Source of the DNA: Limnohabitans sp. Hippo3
GTDB lineage: Bacteria; Pseudomonadota; Gammaproteobacteria; Burkholderiales; Burkholderiaceae_C
Reading direction: 5' to 3'
Assembly: GCF_003063665.1 (NCBI RefSeq)
Contig: NZ_NESF01000011.1
Span: 1-64,000, forward strand
Length of the DNA stretch: 64,000 nucleotides
Part shown: positions 10,238 through 19,420 of the stretch, in pieces
How the letters are laid out: each line of letters starts with the position of its first letter
Numbering within the stretch: the stretch's first letter is position 1
Program-made: the position numbers and the translations under genes
Notes under the pieces: model-generated
Database searches by the model: none
What the model was told of the DNA's origin: nothing
The model's input: only the letters and a program-made list of their open reading frames with translations

Positions 10238-11143
10238 TCAATCGGTGAGCTGACGGGTCACAAACTCCCTGAAGACCGACATGATGGGCAATTCGGTGCG
10301 GCCCGCCAAGGTGATCAGCGCCAGAAGTGCCCCTGCGCGGAAAGACGGGTCCATGGTCAGCTCCACCAGCGAACCGCTGGCCAGTCCCTGCCGCGCGGCC
10401 CCCAAAATCCCCAGATAAATGGCATCGGTCTGCTGCACCACATCGATCAAGCTGGGAATTTCCTCGCACTGTAAGGTGGTCATGTGGGCCGGATTGGCGC
10501 GCGGACCGTAATGGTCCACCATGATGCGGGCCACCTCTTGCGACAAAGGGGTAGACGCCATCGGATACGCCAACAAGGCGTCAAAAGGCACTTGGTCAGG
10601 GAATTGAGCCAGGATCGGATGCCCCCGGCGACACACAAAGCCGGCCCGCAGTTCAACGATGTGCGCCATATTCAGATCGGGTGCGGTCGCCACCCGCCGC
10701 ACGTCCACGACCAAGGCATCCAGTTGCCGCTCGCGCAGTTGCATGAGCTGCAATTCGGTGGAACCACGGGACACGGCCACCTGCACGCTCGGGTGGTGCT
10801 CGGCCATGTATTTCAACCAAGGCGTCATCAACATGGCCCCCGGCCCCGAACCCAGCCCCACCCGCAAGCTGCCCATGCCCCCTTGCTGCAACAGCGCAGC
10901 ACCCTGTTTGAGCTCTTGTGCTTCGTGCACGATGCGCCGCGCCCGCTCCAGCACCGATCGGCCCAGCGGCGTCAGTTCATTCTTTTTGCCCACCCTGTCG
11001 ACCAAGGGACCACCCAAGTCGTCTTCCAGCACCTGGATGCTGCGACTCAATGCCGATTGGGTGATGTGCAGCTTCTCGGCCGCACGGCTGAAAGAACCGG
11101 TCTCGGCCAGGGCCAGCCAATGCGCAAGGTGCTTGAGGTTCAT
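10238..11143 (-). CDS. LysR-family transcriptional regulator
   Basis: A 301-residue LysR regulator: winged helix-turn-helix at about residues 1-60 (LAETGSFSRAAEKLHITQSA) and a substrate-binding domain from about 90 onward. It is divergent from the tandem Bug proteins and M20 amidohydrolase at 11258-14575, the usual arrangement for a LysR activator of that operon. The inducer is unknown and probably relates to the amide substrate of the neighbouring hydrolase. A candidate operator lies three bases upstream of its start codon. Confidence 0.92.
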   Translation of the reverse strand: MNLKHLAHWLALAETGSFSRAAEKLHITQSALSRSIQVLEDDLGGPLVDRVGKKNELTPLGRSVLERARRIVHEAQELKQGAALLQQGGMGSLRVGLGSGPGAMLMTPWLKYMAEHHPSVQVAVSRGSTELQLMQLRERQLDALVVDVRRVATAPDLNMAHIVELRAGFVCRRGHPILAQFPDQVPFDALLAYPMASTPLSQEVARIMVDHYGPRANPAHMTTLQCEEIPSLIDVVQQTDAIYLGILGAARQGLASGSLVELTMDPSFRAGALLALITLAGRTELPIMSVFREFVTRQLTD

Positions 11144-11145
11144 GT

Positions 11146-11160
11146 ATTCATTTTATGAAT
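11146..11160. promoter_or_regulatory. Candidate LysR operator (T-N11-A palindrome)
   Basis: ATTCATTTTATGAAT is a perfect 6+3+6 palindrome with the T-N11-A pattern of LysR binding sites. It lies just upstream of the lysR start and 22 bases before the -35 box of the divergent operon. Confidence 0.55.
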
Positions 11161-11182
11161 GAAAACGAGAAATATAAGTCAT

Positions 11183-11211
11183 TTGACACATAAATACTGT
11201 GTTTCTAGTAT
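11183..11211 (+). promoter_or_regulatory. Strong sigma-70-type promoter of the Bug/amidohydrolase operon
   Basis: TTGACA (11183-11188), a 17-base spacer and TAGTAT (11206-11211) match the consensus closely. The first gene starts at 11258 behind ACGGAGAC. Such a good promoter beside a LysR gene suggests repression or fine control rather than strict dependence on an activator. Confidence 0.7.
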
Positions 11212-11257
11212 CCATCCTGCGTTATTTTTCATATCCATAACCCAACGGAGACAAAAC

Positions 11258-12250
11258 ATGCACAAGACTTCATCTTTTCGCCGCCTGCTGCTGGCTTCAC
11301 TGGCTGGCTTGACCGTGCTGGGCGCCCAAGCCCAGACTTTCCCCAACAAACCTGTGAGCCTGATGGTGCCCTACCCTGCAGGCGGCCTGTCGGACGTGAT
11401 CGCTCGCATGGTCAACGTGCCGCTGGGCAAGCAATTGAATCAGCCTGTGATCGTTGAAAACCTGGGCGGCGTGAGCGGTGCGATTGCCGCACAAAAGGTG
11501 CTCAGTGCCCCGTCGGACGGCTACTACCTGTTCCAAGGTTCACCCAATGAGCTGATTTTGTCACCACTGGCCAACGCAGCGGTCAAGTTCAAGAGCGAGG
11601 ACTTCCGCCTGGTGCAAATCGTCGGTGCCGCCCAGATCGCCTTTTTGGCGCGCAGAGACATCCCGGCCAACTCGGTGGATGAATTCCTCGATTACGCCCG
11701 CAAAATGGCCAAGGAAGGCAAGCCTGTCACTTATGCCTCGGTCGGCCCGGGCTCCTTTTACCACTTGCTGGGCGAGCAATTGTCCAAAGTGACAGGCATC
11801 CCGATGACGCACATTCCTTACAAAGGCGGAGCGCCTGCCAACCAGGACCTGATCGGCGGTCAAGTGGACATTTTCCTGGCCCCCTTTGGCAAAGCCTACA
11901 GCGATCTGGCCAAAGACGGCCGCATCAAGATTTTGGCCATGCTCAACAAGGAGCGCCTGGAAGGCGTCAAGCAGTACCCGGCCATCACCGAAAGCAAGCA
12001 GCTCAAGAACTTTGACTTCAACATCTGGACTGGCTATTTCGTGAAGAAAGACACACCAGAAGCGGTCGTTCAGTCTCTGCACAAAGCGCTCACGGAAACC
12101 CTCAACGACGCAGGTGTGCGCACAGGTCTGGACGCGAACAGCCTGCTGGTCGCCAAGCCCTTGCCTTTGTCCGAGCTGAGCAAGGTCTACAGCGACGGCA
12201 CCGCCCAGTTCCGCGCCATTGCCAAATCGATCAACCTGCAACCGCAGTGA
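11258..12250 (+). CDS. Bug-family (TctC-like) periplasmic binding protein 1
   Basis: A 330-residue tripartite tricarboxylate transporter-type substrate-binding protein. A Sec signal peptide (about 1-25, ending GAQAQ) is followed by the family opening FPNKPVSLMVPYPAGG and VIVENLGG. Bug proteins bind small carboxylates or amides in the periplasm. There is no TctA/TctB pair beside it, as is common for Burkholderiales Bug genes. It is followed by a second Bug gene whose last seven residues (SINLQPQ) are identical, so the two probably arose by tandem duplication and then diverged. The ATG at 11258 has an ACGGAGAC ribosome site. Confidence 0.88.
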   Translation: MHKTSSFRRLLLASLAGLTVLGAQAQTFPNKPVSLMVPYPAGGLSDVIARMVNVPLGKQLNQPVIVENLGGVSGAIAAQKVLSAPSDGYYLFQGSPNELILSPLANAAVKFKSEDFRLVQIVGAAQIAFLARRDIPANSVDEFLDYARKMAKEGKPVTYASVGPGSFYHLLGEQLSKVTGIPMTHIPYKGGAPANQDLIGGQVDIFLAPFGKAYSDLAKDGRIKILAMLNKERLEGVKQYPAITESKQLKNFDFNIWTGYFVKKDTPEAVVQSLHKALTETLNDAGVRTGLDANSLLVAKPLPLSELSKVYSDGTAQFRAIAKSINLQPQ

Positions 12251-12256
12251 TCGAAC

Positions 12257-12280
12257 GGGGGGCGTCCCAGTACGCCCCCC
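12257..12280. terminator. Strong intercistronic hairpin between the two Bug genes
   Basis: GGGGGGCGT (12257-12265) pairs with ACGCCCCCC (12272-12280) around a six-base loop. There is no T-run, so it may be an mRNA-stabilising or partial-termination hairpin that sets the ratio of the first Bug protein to the rest of the operon. Confidence 0.45.
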
Positions 12281-12364
12281 TTGACGCTTACAGGCGTGAG
12301 CAACTGCACGCCGCATCTGGTTTTTAAACCCCAGCGCTCTTTTGAGCCTTCAACAGAAAACATC

Positions 12365-13342
12365 ATGAAAGTCAAAACCCTTCTCAGCGAACTTGTTCTG
12401 GTCGCCAGCAGTTTCAGTGCGGCATGGGCGCAAACCTACCCCGCCAAAACCATCAGCCTGATCGTGCCCTACCCGGCCGGGGGGCCTTCTGACTTTTTTG
12501 CCCGCAGGGTGCAACCTGACGCATCTGCCAAGCTGGGGGCGACCATGATCATCGAGAACGTGGGTGGTGCCGGTGGTGTGATCGGCATGAGCCGTCTGAT
12601 CAATGCACCCGCTGATGGCCACACCCTGAGTGCGGGCAGCCCCATGGAACTGGTGCTGGCACCGATGGCGATCCAAGGCGTGAAGTACAAATCCGAAGAC
12701 TTCAAATTGGTCGCGCAATTCACCACCACCAACACCATCCTGGTGGTGCGCAACTCGCTCAACGTCAAAACGGTAGATGCCCTGCTGGCTGCGGCCCGTA
12801 AAAATCCGGACAAACCGATGAGCTTTGGCAGCGTGGGGCCTGGTTCCCTGTACCACCTGATCGGTGAAAAATTCTCCCAGGTGACCAAAGTCCCGATGTT
12901 GCACGTGCCCTACAAAGGCATCGCGCCCTTGTTGTCCGACCTGATGGGTGGCCAGATCGACATGGCTTTTCTGCCCATGGGTGGCTCCATCCCTGCCACC
13001 ATCATGGAAGGCAAAATTCAGGGCCTGGCCGTGACCTCCAAAACACCACACCCCCTGTTCAAGCAATTCCCCCCAATGGCCGCCATGAAGGGCCTGGAAG
13101 CCATGGAATTTGACATCTGGGCCGGCATTCAAGTGCACAAAAACACCCCGGACCATGTGGTCTCCGCTTTGAACAAGGCTTTTTATGCCGCGGTTGAAGT
13201 GCCCGAGACCCGCAAAGCCTTTGAGGCCAACGGCAACGTGATCCTGCCTTCACGCACCCCCGCCGAGCTGGCCCGTGTGTACCAAGGCGAGATCGAGCGC
13301 TACCGTGCGATCGCCAAATCGATTAACCTGCAACCTCAATAA
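12365..13342 (+). CDS. Bug-family (TctC-like) periplasmic binding protein 2
   Basis: A 325-residue paralogue of the preceding gene. A signal peptide (about 1-22, ending AWAQ) is followed by TYPAKTISLIVPYPAGG. The motif SMGSVGPGSLYHL-like stretch (FGSVGPGSLYHLIGEKFSQV) parallels ASVGPGSFYHLLGEQLSKV in the first copy, and the C-terminus SINLQPQ is shared. A ribosome site before the ATG at 12365 is weak (CAGAAAA). It lies 27 bases before the amidohydrolase gene, suggesting both binding proteins capture amide-linked or related carboxylate compounds, although the ligand cannot be read. Confidence 0.87.
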   Translation: MKVKTLLSELVLVASSFSAAWAQTYPAKTISLIVPYPAGGPSDFFARRVQPDASAKLGATMIIENVGGAGGVIGMSRLINAPADGHTLSAGSPMELVLAPMAIQGVKYKSEDFKLVAQFTTTNTILVVRNSLNVKTVDALLAAARKNPDKPMSFGSVGPGSLYHLIGEKFSQVTKVPMLHVPYKGIAPLLSDLMGGQIDMAFLPMGGSIPATIMEGKIQGLAVTSKTPHPLFKQFPPMAAMKGLEAMEFDIWAGIQVHKNTPDHVVSALNKAFYAAVEVPETRKAFEANGNVILPSRTPAELARVYQGEIERYRAIAKSINLQPQ

Positions 13343-13369
13343 ACCTTTCACACCGCAAGAGGTCAGCCC

Positions 13370-14575
13370 ATGAATGCACCCAGTGACGCTTTTTTGCACG
13401 ACAAGCTCCAATCCCTGCAAGCGCAAGCGGATGAGTTCATCGCGGTGCGCCGCGACATCCACAAGCACCCGGAGATGGGCTACAAGGAGTACCGGACCAG
13501 CGACCTGGTGGCCGAGCAACTGAACGCCTGGGGCTATCAGGTCACGCGCGGCCTCGGCGGCACGGGCCTGGTGGGGCAGATCAAAAAAGGCACGGGCAGC
13601 AAGAGCATCGGCATCCGTGCCGACATGGACGCGCTGCCCATCGACGAAGCCACCGGTCTGCCCTATGCCAGCTGCAACGTGGGCATCATGCATGCCTGCG
13701 GCCACGACGGGCACACCGCCATGCTGCTGGCAGCGGCCAAGCACATCGCGCAAAAAGGCCATTTTTCAGGCACTGTGAACCTCATCTTCCAACCGGCAGA
13801 AGAAGGCCTGGGCGGGGCCAAGAAGATGATGGAAGACGGCCTGTTCAAGCAGTTCCCCTGCAACGCCATCTTCGCCATGCACAACATGCCTGGTCAACCG
13901 CAAGGTCACTTGGTCTTGCGTGACGGCTCAGCCATGGCGTCTTCTGACAACGTGACCATCACCTTGCACGGCAAAGGCGGGCACGGCGCCATGCCCCACA
14001 TGGCCGTTGACCCGGTGGTGGCCGGCTCGGCCATCGTCATGGGCTTGCAAAGCATCGTGGCGCGCAACGTCGATCCGCAACAGATGGCCATCATCACCGT
14101 GGGTGCCTTCAACGCCGGGGTGGCCAATAACGTGATCCCGCAAACCGCCACGCTGCGCCTCAGCGTGCGCTCGCTCGACCGCGATGTGCGCATCCTGCTC
14201 GAAAAACGCATCACCGAGCTGGTCCATGCGCAAGCGCAAAGCTACGGCGTCACCGCCGAGATCGACTACCAGCGCGGCTATCCCGTGCTGGTCAACCACC
14301 TGCAAGAGACCGACTTTGCACGCGCGGTGGCCGAAGAACTGGTGGGCCCCGACAAGGTGGTGCGCCAGGGCCGCGCACTCAACGGCAGTGAAGACTTTGC
14401 CTTCATGCTCGAAGAGGTGCCGGGCAGCTATTTGCTGATCGGCAACGGCGACGGCACAGGTGATGGCCACGGGGCGTGCATGGTGCACAACCCCGGCTAC
14501 GACTTCAACGACAAAAACGTGGCCATCGGCTCAGCGTTCTGGTCGCTGCTGGTGGAGCGGTTCTTGCCGGCCTAA
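13370..14575 (+). CDS. M20-family amidohydrolase (hippurate hydrolase type)
   Basis: A 401-residue M20D metallopeptidase-fold hydrolase that cleaves N-acyl amino acids. Metal ligands and catalytic residues appear in order: RRDIHKHPEMGYKEYRT near the start, GIRADMDALPI, MHACGHDGHTAMLL (about 105-118), FQPAEEGLGGAKKM with the catalytic Glu pair, and NGSEDFAFM near the C-terminus. The length is usual for HipO/indole-acetyl-amino-acid hydrolase relatives; the exact substrate is not predictable. It is the last gene of the Bug operon and has a clear terminator after it. Confidence 0.9.
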   Translation: MNAPSDAFLHDKLQSLQAQADEFIAVRRDIHKHPEMGYKEYRTSDLVAEQLNAWGYQVTRGLGGTGLVGQIKKGTGSKSIGIRADMDALPIDEATGLPYASCNVGIMHACGHDGHTAMLLAAAKHIAQKGHFSGTVNLIFQPAEEGLGGAKKMMEDGLFKQFPCNAIFAMHNMPGQPQGHLVLRDGSAMASSDNVTITLHGKGGHGAMPHMAVDPVVAGSAIVMGLQSIVARNVDPQQMAIITVGAFNAGVANNVIPQTATLRLSVRSLDRDVRILLEKRITELVHAQAQSYGVTAEIDYQRGYPVLVNHLQETDFARAVAEELVGPDKVVRQGRALNGSEDFAFMLEEVPGSYLLIGNGDGTGDGHGACMVHNPGYDFNDKNVAIGSAFWSLLVERFLPA

Positions 14576-14596
14576 ACTTTCAACAAGGTTCAAGCA

Positions 14597-14629
14597 AAAG
14601 GGCAAGCCAATTGGCTTGCCCTTTCTTTT
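14597..14629 (+). terminator. Rho-independent terminator of the Bug/amidohydrolase operon
   Basis: A perfect 28-base palindrome (AAAGGGCAAGCCAA against TTGGCTTGCCCTTT, 14597-14624) runs into TTTCTTTTT. It lies 22 bases after the amidohydrolase stop. A REP-like fragment GTGGGAGGCTGCCCCTGCGG follows at about 14670. Confidence 0.88.
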
Positions 14630-14707
14630 TGGAGCGGTTCCTGCCAGCCTGAAGTCGAAGGTCTCCTTGTGGGAGGCTGCCCCTGCGGCCGAATGAAAAC
14701 CGTCGGC

Positions 14708-15583
14708 TCAGGTGGGTGTCTGATGAATCAAAGTTTGGGCCAGTGTGTTCAGCCGAGAGCCCACACGCGTCAGCTCTGTCACCACGCTGAAGTGGTTCAA
14801 ACCCGGCAAGTCTTCACACACTGGGACTGTCTTGGGGCCCCAGGCTTGGTGAATCAAGCGGTTGTGTCGCAAAAACTCGGGGCTCTCATCGCCTCCGACC
14901 ACGGTGAACAAGACGCCCTTGCGGGGGCGTTGCCATTTGGCCGGGCTGGCCATGCGGACATGGGCGGGTGTGATGCGCAGATCCGCTTGCACAAATGGGG
15001 TCTTGCGCACAGGCTCCAGATCAAACAAGCCCGAGATGGACATGCTCTTGCGCACCAAGCCTGCGGGCAAATCGCGCCCCAGTTTTTTCCAGTCGCAAGC
15101 GAGCAACATGGCGGCCAGGTGACCGCCCGCCGAATGTCCGATGGCGGTGATGTTGCTGCGGTCACCGCCATGCTCGGCAATGTGCCGCCAGACCCAGGCC
15201 GTGGCACGGGCCGTCTGCAAGGCGATATCGGGAATCGTGACGGGTTGCTCGGGCGTGCCCGGGCACAGGGCGTAATTGACCACCACCACGCAGGCCCCCA
15301 TGTCACGCAGCGCAGGGGCGACAAAGGAGTGGTCGGACTTGTCCAGGCTGCGCCAGTACCCGCCGTGGATGAAAACCACCACAGGTGCGTTGGCGCGGGC
15401 CGCCGGAAAAATGTCCAGCGTCTCATTGGGGCCGTCGCCATAAGGCACGTCCAGGAGAGGCTTGAGCGTCTCACGTGCTTGGACTGAAGCGTTTTTCCAG
15501 TGCGCAAAGTGGTCGGCAAAATCGGGCACCAGCGCCCGGTTGTTGTACATGCGGTCGTGCCAGGCGGCGTCTTTGATGGGCAT
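14708..15583 (-). CDS. Alpha/beta hydrolase, kynurenine-formamidase-like
   Basis: A 291-residue serine hydrolase. The oxyanion-hole motif FIHGGYW (about residues 71-77) and nucleophile elbow GHSAGGH (about 149-155), with a late His in GLNHFSV (about 265), form the expected triad. HGGYW and the N-terminal YNNRALVPDF are typical of the esterase/kynurenine formamidase group. No tryptophan catabolism genes lie nearby, so the substrate is uncertain; other carboxylesterase roles are possible. It lies upstream of nothing obvious: the TonB-dependent receptor gene is 26 bases before its start on the same strand, so the two may be co-transcribed. Confidence 0.8.
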   Translation of the reverse strand: MPIKDAAWHDRMYNNRALVPDFADHFAHWKNASVQARETLKPLLDVPYGDGPNETLDIFPAARANAPVVVFIHGGYWRSLDKSDHSFVAPALRDMGACVVVVNYALCPGTPEQPVTIPDIALQTARATAWVWRHIAEHGGDRSNITAIGHSAGGHLAAMLLACDWKKLGRDLPAGLVRKSMSISGLFDLEPVRKTPFVQADLRITPAHVRMASPAKWQRPRKGVLFTVVGGDESPEFLRHNRLIHQAWGPKTVPVCEDLPGLNHFSVVTELTRVGSRLNTLAQTLIHQTPT

Positions 15584-15609
15584 GGATGTCTCCTGTTTTA
15601 GATTTAGAT

Positions 15610-17832
15610 TTAGATTTTCATTTCCAGACGCAGCTGGATGTTGCGCCAGTTGCGGTCGGTGGTGCGGGCGGTCTCGCTCTGGGTGCCCGTGTTGAATGTG
15701 GTGGCAGTCTCGTAGTCACGCGGCAGCAAGTTGCTGACCGTTAACCGCAAGGCGGTCCCGGCCGAAAAACGCCACAGACCGTACACATCGACCACACGTT
15801 TGATGCCTTGGTAGGACAGCTGTTCCTGGCTGCGCCGCGTCTCGTAGTCCGGGTTCCAGTTGACATTGCCGCCCAAGGTCAAGGGCATGCCGCGCAGCCG
15901 GTAATCGGCCCCCAGATTGGCGGTCATGCTGGGCTGTTGGTCCAGTCGGTTGTCGGGGCCGGGCACATCTTTCACCTTGGATCGGAAAAAGCTGATGTTG
16001 CTGCGGATGTCCACAGGCCAAGCCTGAGTCCAGGCCTGGTTCAAGCGGAACTTGGCTTCCAGCTCAAGACCTTGGGTGACGGCATCACCCACGTTTTGGG
16101 GAGAGGAGACACAACGCGCTCCGCCGTTCACACAAGTGGTGGTGGTTTGGTAACGGATCAGGTCTTGAATGTTGCGCCGGAACACATTGGCGCTGAGCAC
16201 ACCACCACCCTCCAGATAACGCTCAAAACCCAAATCAATGCCTGTGGCCAACTCGGGTTTCAGATCAGGGTTACCCACACGGTCAGGCTGGGTCGGCACG
16301 TTGTTACCTGGAACAGGATAATCGCGCGAATAACGCAGTGGCGCCACCATGTTGTAGAGCGTGGGCGTCTTGTAGCTGCGGGTCAGACTCATGCGCACTT
16401 GGTCGCGCTTGGCCGGGTCAGGCTTCCAAAGAGCATGGATCAAAGGTGTCCACACCTCGCTCTTGTTGCGCTTGAATTCTTCGCTCACCTGCCCCTCGGT
16501 CAGGATGCGCTCGTATCGAACGCCTGCATGAGCCGACCAGTTCGGGTTGATCTTGAATTCATCCTGGGTGTACATCGCCCAACGTGATGTGCGGGCCTTC
16601 AGGTTGCCACTGTCGTCACCCGCGCCAGCGCTGGCCTCTTCGACGCGGCGAACCCCTTCGTGCTCCACACCGCTGACCCACTGGTGGCCATTGTCCAGAA
16701 CACGGGTCCACTTGCCATTCAGGCCGGTACTGCGGTCAGTGAACCGTTGCTCGTCCAGCGCATTGGACAAGAGCCCAGTGCGGTTGACAGCGGTCTGCGT
16801 GATCTGCTGGTTGTACTTGGCCTGGCCCAAGCCGAAACGCACTTCCAGCCGGTCATCGGCCGACAAGCGCTGGCTCCACTGGCCGTTCAATCGGGCTGCG
16901 GCGTAGCGGCTGTGGTTGTCGGTCAGCGCGGTGTCGGTGATGCTGGCGGACGTCAAACGCCGGGCATCGATCCGCCCTTGTGCCGCGTATTCGGAATAAA
17001 TCAAAAAAGGCGTCAAGGTCAGGTTCTTGCCCTGCTCGCCTTTCCATTGCAAACGGGCATTCGCATGCACCCCTTGTCGGCGGCCCGACGAGTCGGACAG
17101 GCGCACTTGGTCATCCCGGTAATCCGAATCGATCGCGGTCACGCTTTCATCAGCACGTTGGTTGTCCATGGCCGACAAGGTGAAGGTTCCGTTCACCGGC
17201 TCGGTCTTGAGGTTGTGCACCCAATTGACCATGGTCGAGCCCTCGCCGTGCTCCTGGCTGCGGGTGAGTTTCAGATCATCGGGGTTGGCTTTTTGGCCCT
17301 CGCGCAGCACGATGTTGATGGTGCCGGCGATCGCACGGGCCCCGGTTTCCGCGGTCGGCGCCCGCAGGATCTCAATGCGCTCGACCTGTTCAGGGGTCAG
17401 TGAATCGACCGAAAAACCCGGCGGCATGCGTTCACCGTCCAGCAGGATCTGGGTGTAGCCACCCCCCAAGCCGCGCATCCGGATGGCCCCGCCACGGCCG
17501 GGTGCGCCTTGCACCGTCACGCCCGGCAAGCGCTTGAGGACGTCGCCGAGCGTCGCATCGCCTTGCTTGTCGATCTCTTCACGGCCAATCACGATCTTGG
17601 AGGCCGTGGACTCGCGGCGCACCTCAGAGTCGTTGTTGCGGTTGCTGCGGATCTCGACCTGCCCGAGATCGGTGGCCGCAGGCGTGGCTGAATCGCTTTG
17701 CGCCAAGGCGGTGCTGGACATCGCCAGAAACACAATCGCCGGACCCAAGCAGGTCCGTGGCAAAGGCCCACTGGGCCAGATCAAGGCATTGGAAACCAGA
17801 GAAAACGGAGGGTTGGAGCAGGTATCGCGCAT
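15610..17832 (-). CDS. TonB-dependent outer-membrane receptor
   Basis: A 740-residue TonB-dependent receptor. The N-terminal export region ends near ALAQ (about residue 45). The plug (about 50-170) has LGDVLKRLPGVTVQG and GGAIRMRGLGGGYTQILLDGERMPPG. The remainder is a beta-barrel ending in a charged/aromatic strand (LRLEMKI). It most resembles siderophore/iron-type receptors of the FepA-like class, but the ligand is not evident. The N-terminus before the hydrophobic core is unusual (Cys- and Pro-rich), so the start at 17832 is uncertain. Downstream is the formamidase-like hydrolase. A 15-bp palindrome sits 9-23 bases upstream. Confidence 0.88.
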   Translation of the reverse strand: MRDTCSNPPFSLVSNALIWPSGPLPRTCLGPAIVFLAMSSTALAQSDSATPAATDLGQVEIRSNRNNDSEVRRESTASKIVIGREEIDKQGDATLGDVLKRLPGVTVQGAPGRGGAIRMRGLGGGYTQILLDGERMPPGFSVDSLTPEQVERIEILRAPTAETGARAIAGTINIVLREGQKANPDDLKLTRSQEHGEGSTMVNWVHNLKTEPVNGTFTLSAMDNQRADESVTAIDSDYRDDQVRLSDSSGRRQGVHANARLQWKGEQGKNLTLTPFLIYSEYAAQGRIDARRLTSASITDTALTDNHSRYAAARLNGQWSQRLSADDRLEVRFGLGQAKYNQQITQTAVNRTGLLSNALDEQRFTDRSTGLNGKWTRVLDNGHQWVSGVEHEGVRRVEEASAGAGDDSGNLKARTSRWAMYTQDEFKINPNWSAHAGVRYERILTEGQVSEEFKRNKSEVWTPLIHALWKPDPAKRDQVRMSLTRSYKTPTLYNMVAPLRYSRDYPVPGNNVPTQPDRVGNPDLKPELATGIDLGFERYLEGGGVLSANVFRRNIQDLIRYQTTTTCVNGGARCVSSPQNVGDAVTQGLELEAKFRLNQAWTQAWPVDIRSNISFFRSKVKDVPGPDNRLDQQPSMTANLGADYRLRGMPLTLGGNVNWNPDYETRRSQEQLSYQGIKRVVDVYGLWRFSAGTALRLTVSNLLPRDYETATTFNTGTQSETARTTDRNWRNIQLRLEMKI

Positions 17833-17840
17833 GGGCCGAT

Positions 17841-17855
17841 TTTGACAGTGTCAAA
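17841..17855. promoter_or_regulatory. Palindromic operator candidate before the TonB receptor
   Basis: TTTGACAGTGTCAAA is a perfect palindrome with a central base, nine bases upstream of the receptor start codon and 46 bases after rhlE ends. It could be a repressor site; it also contains TTGACA on both strands. Confidence 0.45.
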
Positions 17856-17900
17856 TGACCGTTGTTCGACGCCTCTGCAAAGACCGGGCTTCACACCCGA

Positions 17901-19352
17901 TCAATCACCCGACTTGAACAAGGCGGCCACCTTGCGCTTGGGTTTGATGTTGGCCGAGATGGCGGATCGAACCACTTTGGGGCCGCTGGGCTCCCAGCTG
18001 GGTGCAACGTCAGCGGCCGGAGCCTCGTAAGGTTTTTCAAAAAACGGATCGCGGTTGATCGGCGCGGGCCGGAAACCGCCACGGCGCTCATGCGGCGCAT
18101 CCAGGGCATCACGGGGATCGTGCTCTCGGCGACGGCCTTCGTAAGCACGCGAACGGGGGCGATCCTCGGACCTTTCACCCCATTTTTCAGGCGCGGGACC
18201 CGTGGGGCGGGTGTCCAGCTGCAGGGTTTCAACCTCCAGCTTTTTCTTGATCAGCTTTTCAATATCGCCCACCAAACGCGTGTCGGAGGGGCTCACCAAA
18301 GTCACCGCCAGACCGGAGGCGCCAGCACGGCCTGTGCGGCCAATGCGGTGCACATAGTCTTCGGCGTTGAAGGGCACGTCAAAGTTGAAGACGGCAGGCA
18401 CGTCCTTGATGTCCAGACCACGCGCGGCCACGTCGGTGCACACCAGCAAATCGACTTCACCTTGTTTGAAGGCTTCCAGTGCCTTGAGGCGCTCGTCCTG
18501 GCTCTTGTCGCCGTGCAAAGCGGCTGTGCGCAAGCCCTCGCGCTCGAGTGATCGGGCCAAACGGCCGCAACCGAGCTTGCTGTTGACAAAGATGAAGGCC
18601 TGCTTGATGCCCCGGTCGGTCAGCACCTTGCGGATCACGCGGCGCTTATCATCGTCTTGCGCGGCGTAAAAACGCTGCTCGACGGTGGAAGCGGTTTCGT
18701 TGGGACGCGCCACCTCGATGGTGATCGGGTTTTGCAAATAGCTGCCAGCCAGCCGCTTGATCTCGGGCGAGAACGTGGCGGAAAACAGCAATGTGGTGCG
18801 CTGCTTGGGCAGGTAGCTCAGGATGCGTTGCAGGTCGGGCAAAAAGCCGATGTCCAGCATGCGGTCGGCTTCGTCCAGCACCACATATTCGACCTGGTTG
18901 AGCACCGCGTTTTTGGCTTCGATGTGGTCGAGCAAGCGACCCGGCGTGGCGACCAGCACCTCAACGCCTTTTTTCAGCTCCAGCGTCTGGGGCTTCATGT
19001 CCATGCCGCCAAACACCACCGCGCTGCGAAGCTGGGTGTATTTGGCGTACATCTTGATCTGCTGGGCTACCTGGTCGGCCAGCTCACGGGTAGGCAGCAA
19101 CACCAGGGCGCGCACCGGGTGACGAGCGGGCGAAGTAGAGGGGTTTTCGTGCTTGAGCAGTCGCTGCAGCAAAGGCAGCGAAAACGCGGCCGTCTTGCCC
19201 GTGCCCGTTTGGGCTGCACCCATGACGTCCTGACCTGTCAACACCACCGGAATGGCTTGGGCCTGGATAGGGGTCATGGATTCGTAGCCCATTTCGGCTA
19301 CGGCTCGTGCCAGCGTGGGCGCCAGCGATAAATTGGAAAAAGAGTCGGTCAT
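17901..19352 (-). CDS. rhlE: DEAD-box ATP-dependent RNA helicase, RhlE type
   Basis: A 483-residue DEAD-box helicase. It has the Q-motif YESMTPIQAQAIP, Walker A AQTGTGKTA (about 46-54), VLDEADRML, SATFS, and the C-terminal helicase motifs VCTDVAARGLDI and HRIGRTGRAG. The last about 100 residues are an Arg/Asp/Pro-rich low-complexity tail ending in a basic KPKRKVAALF, typical of RhlE for RNA binding. It acts in ribosome assembly or mRNA turnover. The initiator MTDSFSNLSL fits the family. It lies 68 bases downstream on the map from dcd's stop, on the same strand. Confidence 0.93.
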   Translation of the reverse strand: MTDSFSNLSLAPTLARAVAEMGYESMTPIQAQAIPVVLTGQDVMGAAQTGTGKTAAFSLPLLQRLLKHENPSTSPARHPVRALVLLPTRELADQVAQQIKMYAKYTQLRSAVVFGGMDMKPQTLELKKGVEVLVATPGRLLDHIEAKNAVLNQVEYVVLDEADRMLDIGFLPDLQRILSYLPKQRTTLLFSATFSPEIKRLAGSYLQNPITIEVARPNETASTVEQRFYAAQDDDKRRVIRKVLTDRGIKQAFIFVNSKLGCGRLARSLEREGLRTAALHGDKSQDERLKALEAFKQGEVDLLVCTDVAARGLDIKDVPAVFNFDVPFNAEDYVHRIGRTGRAGASGLAVTLVSPSDTRLVGDIEKLIKKKLEVETLQLDTRPTGPAPEKWGERSEDRPRSRAYEGRRREHDPRDALDAPHERRGGFRPAPINRDPFFEKPYEAPAADVAPSWEPSGPKVVRSAISANIKPKRKVAALFKSGD

Positions 19353-19420
19353 TAACCCGCTATTGTCTCATTTTGGGCTGACGACCCCGAAATCCGGTTT
19401 CGGCCCTCGGGTTTCAGGCC

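Noticed and set aside
14667..14700. Additional gene between the amidohydrolase and formamidase-like genes
   Set aside because: The stretch is a REP-like fragment after a terminator; no supported reading frame.
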